The notes: a model not told the origin generated them from the letters alone. A stretch of DNA of 64,000 bases from Paracoccus lutimaris (GCF_003337565.1 NZ_QPJL01000010.1:62001-126000); one strand, 5' to 3'. Positions 37,339 to 49,623 are shown, numbered from the stretch's first letter. Numbers and translations are program-made.

Positions 37339-38913
37339 TTACGACTTCTGGAACATGGCAAGCATCCGGCGCGTGACCAGGAAGCCGCCAAAGATGTTGA
37401 CCCCGGCCATCAGCACCGACAGCGCCGCAAGGATCACCACGAGCCACGAGCCCGAGCCGATCTGCAGCAGTGCGCCGACGATGATGATCGACGAGATCGC
37501 ATTGGTGATCGCCATCAGCGGCGTGTGCAGCGAATGGCTGACATTCCAGATCACCTGGAAGCCGACAAAGACCGACAGCACGAAGACGATGAAATGCGAC
37601 AGGAACGAGGCCGGCGCGAACATGCCGACCAGCAGCATCAGCACCGCGCCCACGCCCAGCAGGGTGACCTGCGATTTGGTCTGCGCCTTGAACTCGGCCA
37701 CTTCCTTGGCCCGGCGTTCCTCGGGCGTCAGTTCCTTGACCTTTTCCTTGGGCTTCTGCGCCGCGATGGCGGCGATTTTCGGCGGCGGCGGCGGCCAGGT
37801 CACGTCGCCGTCATAGGTGACGGTGGCGCCACGGATGACGTCATCCTCCATGTTCTGAACCAGAACGCCGTCCTTGCCGGGGGTCAGATCCGCCAGCATG
37901 TGGCGGACGTTGTTGCCGTAAAGTTCAGAGGCCTGCGCACCCATGCGCGAGGGGAAATCGGTATAGCCGATGATGACCACGCCGTTTTCGGTCACGATCC
38001 GCTCGTCGGGGACGGTCAGATCGCAGTTGCCGCCGCGCTCGGCCGCAAGGTCGACGATGACCGAGCCGGTCTTCATCGCCTCGACCATATCGGCGGTCCA
38101 GAGCTTGGGCGCATCGCGGCCCGGGATCAGCGCCGTGGTGATGACGATGTCCATCTGCGGCGCGAGTTCGCGGAATTTCTTCAGCTGCGCTTCGCGGAAT
38201 TCGGGGCTTGAAGGCGCGGCATAGCCGCCGGTCGCAGCCCCGTCCGTCTGCTGTTCCTTGAAGTCCAGATAGACGAATTCGGCGCCCATCGACTCGATCT
38301 GCTCGGCAACCTCGGGGCGTACGTCAAAGGCATAGACCTGCGCGCCAAGACTGGTCGCGGCGCCGATGGCGGCCAGACCCGCAACGCCCGCGCCCACGAT
38401 CAGCACCTTGGCCGGCGGCACCTTGCCCGCCGCCGTCACCTGCCCGGTGAAGAAGCGGCCGAAATTGTTCGCAGCCTCGATCACCGCGCGGTAGCCGGCG
38501 ATATTGGCCATCGAGGACAGCGCATCCATCTTTTGCGCGCGCGAGATGCGCGGCACCATGTCCATGGCGATGGCGGTGACGCCCTGTTCGCGCGCCTTTT
38601 CAAGCAGTTCGGCGTTCTGCGCCGGATAGAAATAGGAAATCACCGTCTGGCCGCGCCGCATCTGGCCGATCTCGGCATCGCTTGGCGGGCGGACCTTGAT
38701 CACCACGTCGGCCGCGCCAATCAGCGCGCCGGCATTGGCTTCGACCGCGACGCCCGCAGCCTCATAGGCGGCATCCGAGAATCCCGCGCGGACGCCCGCA
38801 CCGGATTCGACATGGACCTCGTGGCCAAGCTTTTTCAGATGAGCCGCCGAGGATGGGGTGACGGCAACCCGCGCCTCCCCCTCGTAATTTTCTTTCAAAG
38901 CGCCGATCTTCAC
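37339..38913 (-). CDS. pntA: NAD(P) transhydrogenase subunit alpha
   Basis: A 524-residue chain combining the NAD(H)-binding domain I (about 1-380, with [18 protein letters not shown]) and, after a charged Pro-rich linker ([11 protein letters not shown]), the alpha part of membrane domain II with four helices. It is fused as in E. coli, not split into PntAA and PntAB as in Rhodospirillum. It forms the operon with pntB. GGAGG precedes the start, and a 94-base gap separates it from the sugar isomerase upstream. Confidence 0.95.
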   Translation of the reverse strand: MKIGALKENYEGEARVAVTPSSAAHLKKLGHEVHVESGAGVRAGFSDAAYEAAGVAVEANAGALIGAADVVIKVRPPSDAEIGQMRRGQTVISYFYPAQNAELLEKAREQGVTAIAMDMVPRISRAQKMDALSSMANIAGYRAVIEAANNFGRFFTGQVTAAGKVPPAKVLIVGAGVAGLAAIGAATSLGAQVYAFDVRPEVAEQIESMGAEFVYLDFKEQQTDGAATGGYAAPSSPEFREAQLKKFRELAPQMDIVITTALIPGRDAPKLWTADMVEAMKTGSVIVDLAAERGGNCDLTVPDERIVTENGVVIIGYTDFPSRMGAQASELYGNNVRHMLADLTPGKDGVLVQNMEDDVIRGATVTYDGDVTWPPPPPKIAAIAAQKPKEKVKELTPEERRAKEVAEFKAQTKSQVTLLGVGAVLMLLVGMFAPASFLSHFIVFVLSVFVGFQVIWNVSHSLHTPLMAITNAISSIIIVGALLQIGSGSWLVVILAALSVLMAGVNIFGGFLVTRRMLAMFQKS

Positions 38914-39007
38914 GAGGCGACCTCCTTATTAGCGTGCATCAGGACGTTCCATAGCATCGCGCAACAATCTTTCACAAGGCTGTGACGCGACGATCAAAGC
39001 GTTAAAC

Positions 39008-39688
39008 TTACGCGACGTCAGCATCGTAGTCGCTGACCAAAAGATGAGTCGGGGATTCATCTTCGATCACATTGGCAAAGCGGCCGATGGGGGCGGCAAA
39101 GATATTGTCGGTCAGGTCGTCATTGACGGTCGAGACCTCGCCGATCAGGACCGGGCCGCCCTCGGCCCAGAATTCGTGCCAGTCGCCGGGACGCAGGGTG
39201 ACGGATTCGCCCGGTTGCAGGCGCAGCACGCCGCCCGGCGCGATCTCGCGCGCAATGCCGTCGCAATCGACCCGCACCGGGGCATTGCGGTCCATCCGCC
39301 CCTGCGCGTCCGAGCCGCACAGCCGGATCGCAAGCGTCGCGCCCTTGCGGTTGATGATGTCCTCGGTCTTGATGACATGGGTGTGCATGGGGCTGATCTG
39401 GTTTTCCTGGCTGATCAGCAGCTTTTCGGCATAGACCATGCCGCGCCCGGCCTGCAGATCGGCCAGATTGCCGTTCCTCAACGTGAACAGGAACAGGCCC
39501 AGCTTGTCGAAATTGCCCTGTCCGTAATCGGTGATGTCCCAGCCAAGCCGGCCCTCGCGGATGGCGGGGGTGGCGCGGGCGCGAAACTCCTCGGGGCTCC
39601 AATGCGCAAAGGGCGGCAGGTGAAAGCCCGCATTGGCGATCATCTCGGCCGCCTCGGCCATGATCCGGTTGATGCGCGATCTTTGCAT
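39008..39688 (-). CDS. D-lyxose/D-mannose-type sugar isomerase
   Basis: A 226-residue cupin matching the D-lyxose isomerase family. The metal-site segment MHTHVIKTEDIINRKGA (101-117, with H102, H104 and E109) and H171 in PGDWHEFWAEGG are intact. It ends in GEVSTVNDDLTDN, as in that family. It would convert D-lyxose to D-xylulose, or D-mannose to D-fructose, in the cytoplasm. It lies 13 bases after the small methyltransferase-like gene and probably shares its transcript with malate synthase G. No pentose transporter or kinase is nearby. Confidence 0.85.
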   Translation of the reverse strand: MQRSRINRIMAEAAEMIANAGFHLPPFAHWSPEEFRARATPAIREGRLGWDITDYGQGNFDKLGLFLFTLRNGNLADLQAGRGMVYAEKLLISQENQISPMHTHVIKTEDIINRKGATLAIRLCGSDAQGRMDRNAPVRVDCDGIAREIAPGGVLRLQPGESVTLRPGDWHEFWAEGGPVLIGEVSTVNDDLTDNIFAAPIGRFANVIEDESPTHLLVSDYDADVA

Positions 39689-39701
39689 GAACGTTATCCC
39701 C

Positions 39702-40160
39702 TTAAATCCAGCGCCGGACGCGCGATCTGTAGTCTTCATAGGCCGGGCCGAAGGCGGCGGCAATCACAGCCTCCTCTTGGCGGATGAAGCGGTGTTCCAG
39801 AAGCAACGCAAAGCCCGGCACGACCAGCAGCCCGGCGGGCGCATCCAGCGCCAGCATCAGCCCCGCCAGCCCGATCAGATCGCCCAGATAGATCGGATTG
39901 CGCGAAAACCGGAACGGTCCGTTTGTGACCAGATGCTCGGGGCGCCGGCCCGGCATCACCGTGGTGCGCGCCGCCCGCATGGTCAGCGCCGCCCACAGCA
40001 TCAGGCCAAGCGCCAGCGCGACAAGAAAAAGGCCGCCCCCCCGCATCGGGGGGGACGGCCCAAAGGGAAAGATCCGCCCCAGCGCAAGGCCAGCCAGCGC
40101 AAAGGGCAACAGCCAGACCTGCGGCAATGCCGTCAGTCCCGCAATAAATCGGGCGATCAC
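39702..40160 (-). CDS. Isoprenylcysteine methyltransferase-like membrane protein
   Basis: A 152-residue inner-membrane protein with about four helices and the ICMT/phospholipid methyltransferase signature: [18 protein letters not shown], then [15 protein letters not shown] and [16 protein letters not shown]. Such proteins transfer a methyl group from S-adenosylmethionine to small or lipid substrates; the bacterial substrates are mostly unknown. The start is the GTG at 40160, whose GTGA overlaps the malate synthase stop codon. The frame is open further upstream but only antisense-like sequence lies there. Confidence 0.82.
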   Translation of the reverse strand: MIARFIAGLTALPQVWLLPFALAGLALGRIFPFGPSPPMRGGGLFLVALALGLMLWAALTMRAARTTVMPGRRPEHLVTNGPFRFSRNPIYLGDLIGLAGLMLALDAPAGLLVVPGFALLLEHRFIRQEEAVIAAAFGPAYEDYRSRVRRWI

Positions 40161-42295
40161 CCGTGCGCCTGTTCCGCCTTGGCTTGCAGGCGGCGGGCAT
40201 GCAGCACCGGCTCGGTATAGCCCGAGGGCTGGACGCGGCCCAGAAACACCAGATCGCAAGCGGCCTGGAAGGCCACGCCGTCAAAGCCCGGCGCCATCGG
40301 CCGATAGGCCGGATCGCCCGCGTTCTGGCGATCGACCACGGCGGCCATCTTGCGCATGGTGTCCATGACCTGGGTTTCGGTGATGATGCCGTGATGCAGC
40401 CAATTGGCCAGCGACTGCGCCGAGATGCGCAGCGTGGCGCGGTCCTCCATCAGGCCGACATCGTTGATATCGGGCACTTTCGAGCAGCCGACACCCTGAT
40501 CGACCCAGCGCACGACATAGCCAAGGATGCCCTGGCAGTTGTTTTCCAGCTCGCGGGTGATTTCGGTATCGCTGTAATTGCGCCCCCCAGCCAGTGGCAC
40601 GGTCAGCAGATCGTCCAGCCGCGCCGGACGCTCCAGCGCCGCGATCTCGGCCTGACGGGCATGGACATCGACCTTGTGATAATGGGTCGCGTGCAGGGTC
40701 GCGGCGGTCGGGCTGGGCACCCAGGCGGTATTGGCGCCCGACATCGGATGGCCGATCTTTTGCGTCAGCATGTCGGCCATGCGGTCGGGAATCGCCCACA
40801 TGCCCTTGCCGATCTGCGCCTTGCCGGCCAGACCGCAGGCCAAACCGATATCGACGTTGCGATCCTCATAGGCGGAAATCCAGGGCTGCACCTTCATCTC
40901 GCCCTTGGCCAGCATCGCGCCCGCCTCCATAGAGGTATGGATCTCGTCGCCGGTGCGGTCCAGGAACCCGGTGTTGATGAAGGCCACGCGATGTTTCGCG
41001 GCGCGGATGCATTCCTTGAGATTGACGCTGGTGCGGCGCTCTTCGTCCATGATGCCCAGCTTGACGGTGTGGCGCGGCAGGCCCAGCACGTCCTCGACAT
41101 GGTCAAAGATTTCGCTGGCGAAGGCCACTTCCTCGGGGCCGTGCATCTTGGGTTTCACCACATAGATCGAGCCGGTGACCGAGTTTCCGGCCCCCTCGCG
41201 GTCCAGATCGCGCTTGGCGCAAAGCGCGGTGATCGTGGCGTCCATCAGCCCTTCATAGACCTCGTGGCCATCGCGGTCGAGGATGGCGGGCGTGGTCATC
41301 AGATGGCCCACGTTGCGGATCAGCATCAGGGCGCGGCCCTTGTGGGTCACGCGGCTGCCATCGGGGGCGGTGAAGCTGACATCCGGGTTCAGGCGGCGGG
41401 TGAAGCTGGTTGCGCCCTTGGCGACCTCTTCGGTCAGGGTGCCATCCATCAGGCCCAGCCAGTTGCGGTAAGCCTGCGCCTTGTCGGCGCCATCGACGCA
41501 GGCGACCGAATCCTCGCAATCCATGATCGCCGACAGCGCCGATTCCAGCACGACATCGGAAATCCCGGCCTTGTCCTGCCCGCCCACCGGGGTCGAGCGG
41601 TCGATCACGATACGGATCAAAAGCCCGTTGTTGCGCAAATAGATATCCGAAGGCGTTGCGGCATCGCCATCATGACCGGCGAATTTCGCCGCATCCTTCA
41701 GCGCCGGGACCAGCGCGCTCGCATTGACGGAAAGCGCATCGATCTCGGCCCAGGAGCCCTGCGCCAAGGGCACGGCGGCATCCAGAAAATCGCGGCCCCA
41801 GGCGATCACGCGGGCGCCGCGCTCGGCGTCATAGCCCTTGCCCTGCGGCAGATCGCCCATGGCATCTGTGCCGTAAAGCGCATCGTAAAGACTGCCCCAG
41901 CGGGCATTCGCGGCATTCAGCGCATAGCGTGCATTGGTGATCGGCACCACCAGCTGCGGACCGGCGACGCTGGCAAATTCGGGATCAGTGGCCGGGGTCT
42001 CAAGGGCGAAATCCGGGCCTTCGGGCAGAAGATAGCCGATCTCGGTCAGGAAATCGCGATAGGCCGCGCGGTCGGGCGCGGCGCGATGGGCCAGGTGCCA
42101 GGCGTCAATGGCGGCCTGCAACTCATCGCGTTTTTCCAGCAGGGCGCGGTTGCGCGGGCCGAAGTCATGCAGCAGCTTCGACAGCCCTTCCCAGAATCGG
42201 CGGGGATCGACGCCGCTTCCCGGCAGCGCCTGCTGGTTGATGAAGGCGGCCAGCGTTTCATCGACCCGCAAACCAGCTTTTTCCACACGACCCAT
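40157..42295 (-). CDS. glcB: Malate synthase G
   Basis: Condenses glyoxylate with acetyl-CoA to malate. The 712-residue single-chain protein is the G isoform, with [20 protein letters not shown], the [12 protein letters not shown] segment and [28 protein letters not shown] precedes ATG 42295, and homologues begin here. It heads an operon with the methyltransferase-like and sugar isomerase genes. Isocitrate lyase is not in the window, so it may serve the ethylmalonyl-CoA pathway or glyoxylate assimilation. Confidence 0.96.
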   Translation of the reverse strand: MGRVEKAGLRVDETLAAFINQQALPGSGVDPRRFWEGLSKLLHDFGPRNRALLEKRDELQAAIDAWHLAHRAAPDRAAYRDFLTEIGYLLPEGPDFALETPATDPEFASVAGPQLVVPITNARYALNAANARWGSLYDALYGTDAMGDLPQGKGYDAERGARVIAWGRDFLDAAVPLAQGSWAEIDALSVNASALVPALKDAAKFAGHDGDAATPSDIYLRNNGLLIRIVIDRSTPVGGQDKAGISDVVLESALSAIMDCEDSVACVDGADKAQAYRNWLGLMDGTLTEEVAKGATSFTRRLNPDVSFTAPDGSRVTHKGRALMLIRNVGHLMTTPAILDRDGHEVYEGLMDATITALCAKRDLDREGAGNSVTGSIYVVKPKMHGPEEVAFASEIFDHVEDVLGLPRHTVKLGIMDEERRTSVNLKECIRAAKHRVAFINTGFLDRTGDEIHTSMEAGAMLAKGEMKVQPWISAYEDRNVDIGLACGLAGKAQIGKGMWAIPDRMADMLTQKIGHPMSGANTAWVPSPTAATLHATHYHKVDVHARQAEIAALERPARLDDLLTVPLAGGRNYSDTEITRELENNCQGILGYVVRWVDQGVGCSKVPDINDVGLMEDRATLRISAQSLANWLHHGIITETQVMDTMRKMAAVVDRQNAGDPAYRPMAPGFDGVAFQAACDLVFLGRVQPSGYTEPVLHARRLQAKAEQAHG

Positions 42296-42420
42296 GGCAT
42301 TTCCCCTTTTTCGATATTCCAAGACCGGCCAAATTTGTACACGGTGGTATGCCAAAGCCCGGCCTGTTTCAACCGGCCCGATCTTTCCGGAATCCAGAAT
42401 TCAGAGCCGATCAGAAATTG

Positions 42421-42453
42421 AAAATCCGCCGCCCGGTCGAACCGGACGGCGGA
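42421..42453 (-). terminator. Terminator of the alanine-rich protein gene
   Basis: A 12-bp stem with one mismatch (42426-42437 with 42441-42452) and a CGA loop, followed on the minus strand by ATTTTC. It lies about 20 bases past the stop codon of the gene at 42475 and upstream of glcB, insulating the two. Confidence 0.75.
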
Positions 42454-42474
42454 GATGTCAGCCCATCTGCGGGA

Positions 42475-43206
42475 TCAGTTGGTTGCGGGCGGCGGCGTCG
42501 TCGTCGCAGCGGGTGCCGGGGTTTCCTCGACCGTGATCGCGCTGTCCAGCGCCTGTTCGGCATTCTCGGCCGCGGCGCCCGCAGCCTCGACCGCGCTTTT
42601 GGCGGCATTTTCGGCGGCGGTGGCGGCCTCGCTTGCGGCTTTGGCGGCGTCTCCGGCCACGGTCGCGGCGGTGTCGGCAGCGGTCTGCACAGCCGCGCCG
42701 GCAGCAGTGCCAGCGGCTTCAGCGGCGTTCTCGGCAGCGGTCACGGCATTGCCGGCGGCCTCGGTCGCAGCATCGGCGGCGGTGCCCGCAGCGGCGGCAG
42801 CATCGCTTGCCGCAGCCCCGGCGGCAGCGCCAGCGGTCTCGGCGGCATTCTCGACTGCGGCGGCGGCATCACCGGCGGCACCCTCGACAGCGGCGGCGGC
42901 CTCGCTGGCCGCGTTCTCGACCGCGGTGGCCGGGGCCTCGGTGGTCGCTGCGGGCGCGGTGGTGGTCTCGGCCGGTGCGGTGGTGGTCACGGCGGGCTCT
43001 TCGCCGGTGGTGGTCGCGGCCTCGTCGCGGCCCATGAAATACTGCAGCACGAAATAGGCGATCGCCAAGGCCAGCAGGATCCCGATGATCAGCGGCAGCG
43101 GCGAGGCGCGACGCTCGACCGGCTCGACATAGGTCTCGGGCGCGGCGGGGCGATGGGGGTCGGTCGCGTCCGTGCGACGGGGATCGTTCGGGTCATAATT
43201 GGCCAT
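42475..43206 (-). CDS. Membrane-anchored alanine-rich repeat protein
   Basis: A 243-residue protein of unusual composition. It has a charged, Pro/Asp-rich N-terminus (1-35), one transmembrane helix (36-58, PLPLIIGILLALAIAYFVLQ), and a Thr/Pro/Ala linker (about 64-94). From about 95 to 222 runs a stretch that is roughly half alanine with regularly placed Glu, Asp, Thr and Asn (units like AAENAAE and AAGTAAG). This should form a long amphipathic or coiled helix in the periplasm. The tail is Pro/Thr-rich. AAGGAA precedes the start. The function is unknown; a spacer or envelope-linking role is only a guess. Confidence 0.75.
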   Translation of the reverse strand: MANYDPNDPRRTDATDPHRPAAPETYVEPVERRASPLPLIIGILLALAIAYFVLQYFMGRDEAATTTGEEPAVTTTAPAETTTAPAATTEAPATAVENAASEAAAAVEGAAGDAAAAVENAAETAGAAAGAAASDAAAAAGTAADAATEAAGNAVTAAENAAEAAGTAAGAAVQTAADTAATVAGDAAKAASEAATAAENAAKSAVEAAGAAAENAEQALDSAITVEETPAPAATTTPPPATN

Positions 43207-43359
43207 TTGCCGTTCCTTCTTATTTAAAATCAGCACGTTGCGCTGGGACAAGCAAAGATCCGAAGCCCCGGCTTGCGACCCGCCTGTCCAGCGTCTAACA
43301 CTTGGTTCTCGCACAAGTTCCCCGTGCGGCCAAATTTTTCATGCTGCGAGCCCTGTCCC

Positions 43360-45918
43360 ATGACCGTGACGCAATATCTCGCCGACTGGCGCCCCTATCC
43401 CTTTGAGATCACCCAGACCCGGCTGGAATTCGACATTGCGCCAAGGGCCACGCGCGTCCGCTCTCAGATCGATTTCCGCCGCTTCGGTGCGGGCGATCTG
43501 GTGCTGGACGGGGCCGGGCTGCGCACGCTGTCCCTGACCATCGACGGGCGCGCCCTGCCCCTGGATCTGATCCGCGAAGACGATGAGCGGCTGGTTATCC
43601 CCGCCGCCGACCTGCCCGCAAGCTTCACCTTTGCCGCCGAGGTCGAGATCAACCCCGAGGCCAATACCGCGCTGGAGGGGCTCTATCTTTCCGGCGGCAT
43701 GTTCTGCACCCAATGCGAGGCCGAAGGCTTTCGCCACATCACCTGGTATCCCGACCGGCCGGACGTGATGGCGCCGTTTCAGGTGACGATCAACTCCGAC
43801 ATGCCGGTGCTGCTCTCGAACGGCAATCCGGTCAGTCAGGCGCCGGGCCGTGCCGTCTGGCAGGACCCGTGGAAAAAGCCCGCCTATCTGTTTGCGCTGG
43901 TCGCCGGCGATTTGCGGGCGATTTCGGACAGCTTCACCACCATGTCTGGCCGCAAGGTGGCGCTGAATGTCTGGGTGCGCCCCGGCGACGAGGGGCGCGC
44001 CGGCTATGCGATGGAATCGCTGATCCGCTCGATGAAATGGGACGAAGAGGTCTATGGGCGCGAATATGATCTGGACGTCTTCAACATCGTCGCCGTCGAT
44101 GATTTCAACATGGGCGCGATGGAGAACAAGGGGCTGAACATCTTCAACTCCAAGCTGGTTCTGGCCACAGCCGAGACCGCGACAGATGACGATTACGAAC
44201 GCATCGAGGCCGTCATCGGCCATGAGTATTTCCACAACTGGACCGGCAACCGCATCACCTGCCGCGACTGGTTTCAGCTGTGCCTGAAGGAAGGGCTGAC
44301 GGTGTTCCGCGACCAGCAGTTCACCAGCGACATGCGCTCGGCCGCGGTCAAGCGCATCCGTGACGTCCAGACCCTGCGCGCGCGCCAGTTCCGCGAGGAT
44401 GCGGGGCCGCTCGCGCATCCGCCGCGCCCCGATCACTATCAGGAAATCAACAACTTCTACACCGCGACCGTCTATGAAAAGGGCGCCGAGGTCATCGGCA
44501 TGCTGAAGCGGCTGGTCGGGGATGAGGGGTATCGCGCGGCGCTGGACCTCTATTTCGACCGCCATGACGGGCAGGCCTGCACGATCGAGGACTGGATCGC
44601 CGTATTCCAGGACGCCACGGGGCGTGATCTGACGCAGTTCAAGCGCTGGTATACCGACGCCGGCACCCCGCGCCTGACCCTGTCCGAGGATTGGGCGGAA
44701 GGCCGTCTGACGCTGAACTTCAGCCAGGACACCGCTCCGACGCCGGGACAGGCCGACAAGCCCGCCCGCGTCATTCCCATCGCGCTTGGCCTGATCGGTC
44801 CGAATGGCGACGAGGTGCTGCCAACGACGGTGCTGGAAATGACCGAACCCTCGCAAAGCTTCAGCTTCGACGGGCTTGGCGCGCGGCCGGTGGTATCCTT
44901 GTTGCGGGGGTTCTCGGCCCCGGTGACAGTCTCGCGCGAGATTTGTGCCACCGAACAGGCCCTGCTGCTGGCTCATGACACCGATCCTTACGCGCGCTGG
45001 CAGGCCGGCCACGATCTGGCGCTGGACGGGCTGATCGCCCGCGCCACCGGCCATGATGGCGGCGAGGAATTCAACCGCGCGCTGGCCGGCGTCCTGACTG
45101 ACGCCACGGCCGACCCGGCCTTTGCCGCGCTTTGCCTTGTCCTGCCCGGCGAAGAGGAAATCGCCACCACCATCGCCGCGCGGGGCGCCATTCCCGACCC
45201 CGATGCCATCCATGCCGCGCGCCGGGCGCTGATGCTCGACATCGCGACCACGCATGAGCGCGCGCTGGCGCGGCTCTACGACGCGATGACCCAGACCGGC
45301 GACTATCGCCCGGATGCCGAGGGCGCCGCGCGGCGCAGCCTGCGTCTGGCTTGCCTGGCTTATCTCAGCCGGCTGGACGGGGGCGCCCGAGCCGAGGCGC
45401 TTTACAAAAGCGCGACCAACATGACCGAGCGTCAGGGTGCATTGGAGCAGCTGATCGCCACTGGCCGCGACAAGGACGCGCTGGCGGATTTCGCCGCCGA
45501 GTTCGGCGGCAACCGGCTGGTCATGGACAAGTGGTTCATGGTCCAGCCCCTGCGCACCGCCCCGGGCAATGCGGTGGCACGCACCCGCGAACTGGCCGCG
45601 CGTCCCGATTTCGACTGGAAGAACCCCAACCGCTTCCGCGCCCTGATCGGCGGGCTGACCGCCAATCATGCCGCTTTCCACGCCGCCGATGGCTCGGGCT
45701 ACGACTTTCTGGCCGAATGGCTGATGCGGCTGGATCCGGTGAACCCGCAGACCACGGCGCGCATGTGCTCGGCCTTTGAGACGATCAGCCGCTATGACAG
45801 CGGCCGGCAGGCGCTGGCGCGTGCCGCGCTGGTGCGCATCGCCGCCCTGCCCGGCCTGTCGCGCAACACCGCCGAGATGGTGACGCGTATCCTTGCCGGT
45901 CCCGATCAGGGGCAATGA
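43360..45918 (+). CDS. pepN: Aminopeptidase N
   Basis: An M1-family zinc metallopeptidase that removes N-terminal residues from peptides in the cytoplasm. The 852-residue protein has the exopeptidase motif GAMEN (252-256), the zinc site HEYFH (288-292) and the third ligand E311 in KEGLTV. The long C-terminal helical domain typical of E. coli PepN is present. The start at 43360 matches the family N-terminus, although its ribosome binding site is weak. It diverges from the alanine-rich protein gene and lies 43 bases before the acyltransferase. Confidence 0.95.
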   Translation: MTVTQYLADWRPYPFEITQTRLEFDIAPRATRVRSQIDFRRFGAGDLVLDGAGLRTLSLTIDGRALPLDLIREDDERLVIPAADLPASFTFAAEVEINPEANTALEGLYLSGGMFCTQCEAEGFRHITWYPDRPDVMAPFQVTINSDMPVLLSNGNPVSQAPGRAVWQDPWKKPAYLFALVAGDLRAISDSFTTMSGRKVALNVWVRPGDEGRAGYAMESLIRSMKWDEEVYGREYDLDVFNIVAVDDFNMGAMENKGLNIFNSKLVLATAETATDDDYERIEAVIGHEYFHNWTGNRITCRDWFQLCLKEGLTVFRDQQFTSDMRSAAVKRIRDVQTLRARQFREDAGPLAHPPRPDHYQEINNFYTATVYEKGAEVIGMLKRLVGDEGYRAALDLYFDRHDGQACTIEDWIAVFQDATGRDLTQFKRWYTDAGTPRLTLSEDWAEGRLTLNFSQDTAPTPGQADKPARVIPIALGLIGPNGDEVLPTTVLEMTEPSQSFSFDGLGARPVVSLLRGFSAPVTVSREICATEQALLLAHDTDPYARWQAGHDLALDGLIARATGHDGGEEFNRALAGVLTDATADPAFAALCLVLPGEEEIATTIAARGAIPDPDAIHAARRALMLDIATTHERALARLYDAMTQTGDYRPDAEGAARRSLRLACLAYLSRLDGGARAEALYKSATNMTERQGALEQLIATGRDKDALADFAAEFGGNRLVMDKWFMVQPLRTAPGNAVARTRELAARPDFDWKNPNRFRALIGGLTANHAAFHAADGSGYDFLAEWLMRLDPVNPQTTARMCSAFETISRYDSGRQALARAALVRIAALPGLSRNTAEMVTRILAGPDQGQ

Positions 45919-45961
45919 TGCGCCCTTGCGGCCCTCATGCGGGCACGGCAATACTGCCCGC

Positions 45962-46858
45962 ATGGATCCCCATGAGGACATGAAACGCCGTCTTGATCCG
46001 CTGATCGAAGAGCGGGCACCATGGCTGTTCTCAGGCCGGTGGCATCACGATCTGGCACGCCGCGCACTGATGCGGCTGTTGCGCTATCCGCGCACGCTGG
46101 AGCTTGCCGCCGAATATCGCGACCTGCCCACGGATGAGATCATGCGCCGCATCGCGCAGCTGATCCTGCACGACCTGACCGTCGAGGGGCTGGAACATAT
46201 CCCGGCCAGCGGACCGGCGCTGATCGTCTCGAACCATCCGACGGGGATCGCCGACGGGATCGTGCTCAGCGCGGTGATCTCGGCCGTCCGGGACGATCTG
46301 TTCATCTATGCCAATCACGACATCCTGCGGATCTTGCCGCAATTCTCCAGCCTGATCGCGCCGGTGGAATGGCGGGTCGAAAAGCGCAGCCATGCCAAGA
46401 CCCGCGCCACGATGGATTACACCCGAGAGGCGTTGCAGCGTGGCCGGATCGGGCTGATCTTTCCGTCCGGACGGCTGGCCAAGCGCAGGGGGGTAAAGCT
46501 CCACGAACGGCCCTGGATGGCAAGCGCGGCGATGATCGCGCGCAAGTTCGACGCGCCGATCATTCCCCTGCGCATCCGGGCACGGAACTCGTCGCTGTTC
46601 TATCTGCTTGACGCGATCCATCCGACGGTGCGGGATGTGACCCTGTTCGCCGAGGTCCTGAACAAGGCCAGCCAGCCCTTTCACATCACCATCGGCCCAG
46701 CCATCCAGCCCGCGACCCTGCCTGCACGCAGCGACGAGGCGATCTCGGTCCTGCGCGAGCAGGTCCTGGCCCTGCCCCCGCCCGGTGCAAGAGCCAGCCG
46801 CATGCAATCGCCGAACTGGCAGCGCCCGTCTTTCGGCAAGGCCGGATTGGATATTTAG
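45962..46858 (+). CDS. Lysophospholipid acyltransferase-like protein (PlsC domain)
   Basis: A 298-residue protein with an acyltransferase fold. The catalytic block is SNHPTGIADG (90-99), where histidine and aspartate are separated by five residues, as in the hemolysin-type acyltransferase subgroup rather than the HX4D of classical PlsC. IGLIFPSGRLAKRRG (about 159-173) is the third motif. It probably acylates a lysophospholipid, ornithine lipid or related acceptor at the membrane. Its TAG stop lies inside the left arm of the inverted repeat that follows. Confidence 0.8.
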   Translation: MDPHEDMKRRLDPLIEERAPWLFSGRWHHDLARRALMRLLRYPRTLELAAEYRDLPTDEIMRRIAQLILHDLTVEGLEHIPASGPALIVSNHPTGIADGIVLSAVISAVRDDLFIYANHDILRILPQFSSLIAPVEWRVEKRSHAKTRATMDYTREALQRGRIGLIFPSGRLAKRRGVKLHERPWMASAAMIARKFDAPIIPLRIRARNSSLFYLLDAIHPTVRDVTLFAEVLNKASQPFHITIGPAIQPATLPARSDEAISVLREQVLALPPPGARASRMQSPNWQRPSFGKAGLDI

Positions 46859-46932
46859 ATGAAGAAGAAAGACCAACGAAAGCACCCGAATGGCGCCCGG
46901 CCTGCTTCTTTCTTCTTCACATAAATATCCAT
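46848..46932. repeat. Long inverted repeat formed by two copies of a dispersed motif
   Basis: The left arm 46849-46871 and right arm 46909-46931 are complementary over 23 bases with two mismatches. Each arm is a copy of the motif also found at 20121-20143. The arms contain the end of the acyltransferase gene and lie just past the end of proB, so the structure may serve as a bidirectional terminator. Its motif reads atatttagatgaagaagaa in the left arm. Confidence 0.8.
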
Positions 46933-46963
46933 GCGGCAGTGACGCAGGCGCAAGGCGCGCCGG

Positions 46964-49155
<2,192 letters not shown>

Positions 49156-49221
49156 TCAAGGGCGGCGTGACTTTCCCCCGCCGCGCGGCTAGACCGCAGG
49201 GCGAAACGCGCGGAGCCCGCC

Positions 49222-49560
49222 ATGCCCATCCTGACCTATGCCACCCTGCTTGTCGCCATCGTGCTTGAGGTGATCGGCACCACCTTCCTGCAACGCAGCG
49301 AGCAGTTCACCCGGCTGGTGCCGACGCTGATGACCGGGCTGTGCTATGCGGCCTCGTTCTATTTCCTGTCGCTGGTGCTGCGCAGCATGCCCCTTGGCAT
49401 CGCCTATGCGATCTGGAGCGGGCTGGGGATCGTTCTTGTATCCGTGATCGGGCTGGTCGTCTTTGGCCAGAAGCTGGATTTCGCGGCCACGCTGGGGCTG
49501 GGATTGATCGTCGCCGGTGTCGTCATCGTGAACCTGTTCTCGTCCAGCGTTTCGCATTGA
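49222..49560 (+). CDS. SMR-family small multidrug efflux protein
   Basis: A 112-residue inner-membrane protein with four helices. The essential membrane-embedded glutamate is E16 (LLVAIVLEVIGTTF), corresponding to E14 of EmrE, and the AIWSGLGIV segment of helix 3 is present. Members export quaternary cations such as ethidium, or guanidinium in the Gdx branch; its closeness to EmrE favours broad cation export. It is a single gene, so it should act as a homodimer. Confidence 0.9.
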   Translation: MPILTYATLLVAIVLEVIGTTFLQRSEQFTRLVPTLMTGLCYAASFYFLSLVLRSMPLGIAYAIWSGLGIVLVSVIGLVVFGQKLDFAATLGLGLIVAGVVIVNLFSSSVSH

Positions 49561-49623
49561 TTTCCGCACGCCCTTAAAAAGCCGTGTCCCGCCCTCTAGA
49601 TAATGCGCAGAAGGAGGGCCGCG

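Noticed and set aside
40163..42421. A 752-codon plus-strand frame opposite glcB
   Set aside because: It is the antisense shadow of malate synthase G. The real gene has intact catalytic motifs and a proper start.
42760..42930. DNA tandem repeat or CRISPR-like array in the alanine-rich gene
   Set aside because: The repetition is at the protein level (alanine codons with variable spacing). There are no constant repeats with unique spacers.
43339..45981. An 880-codon minus-strand frame opposite pepN
   Set aside because: It mirrors pepN exactly, has no ribosome binding site or domain, and arises from codon bias in GC-rich DNA.
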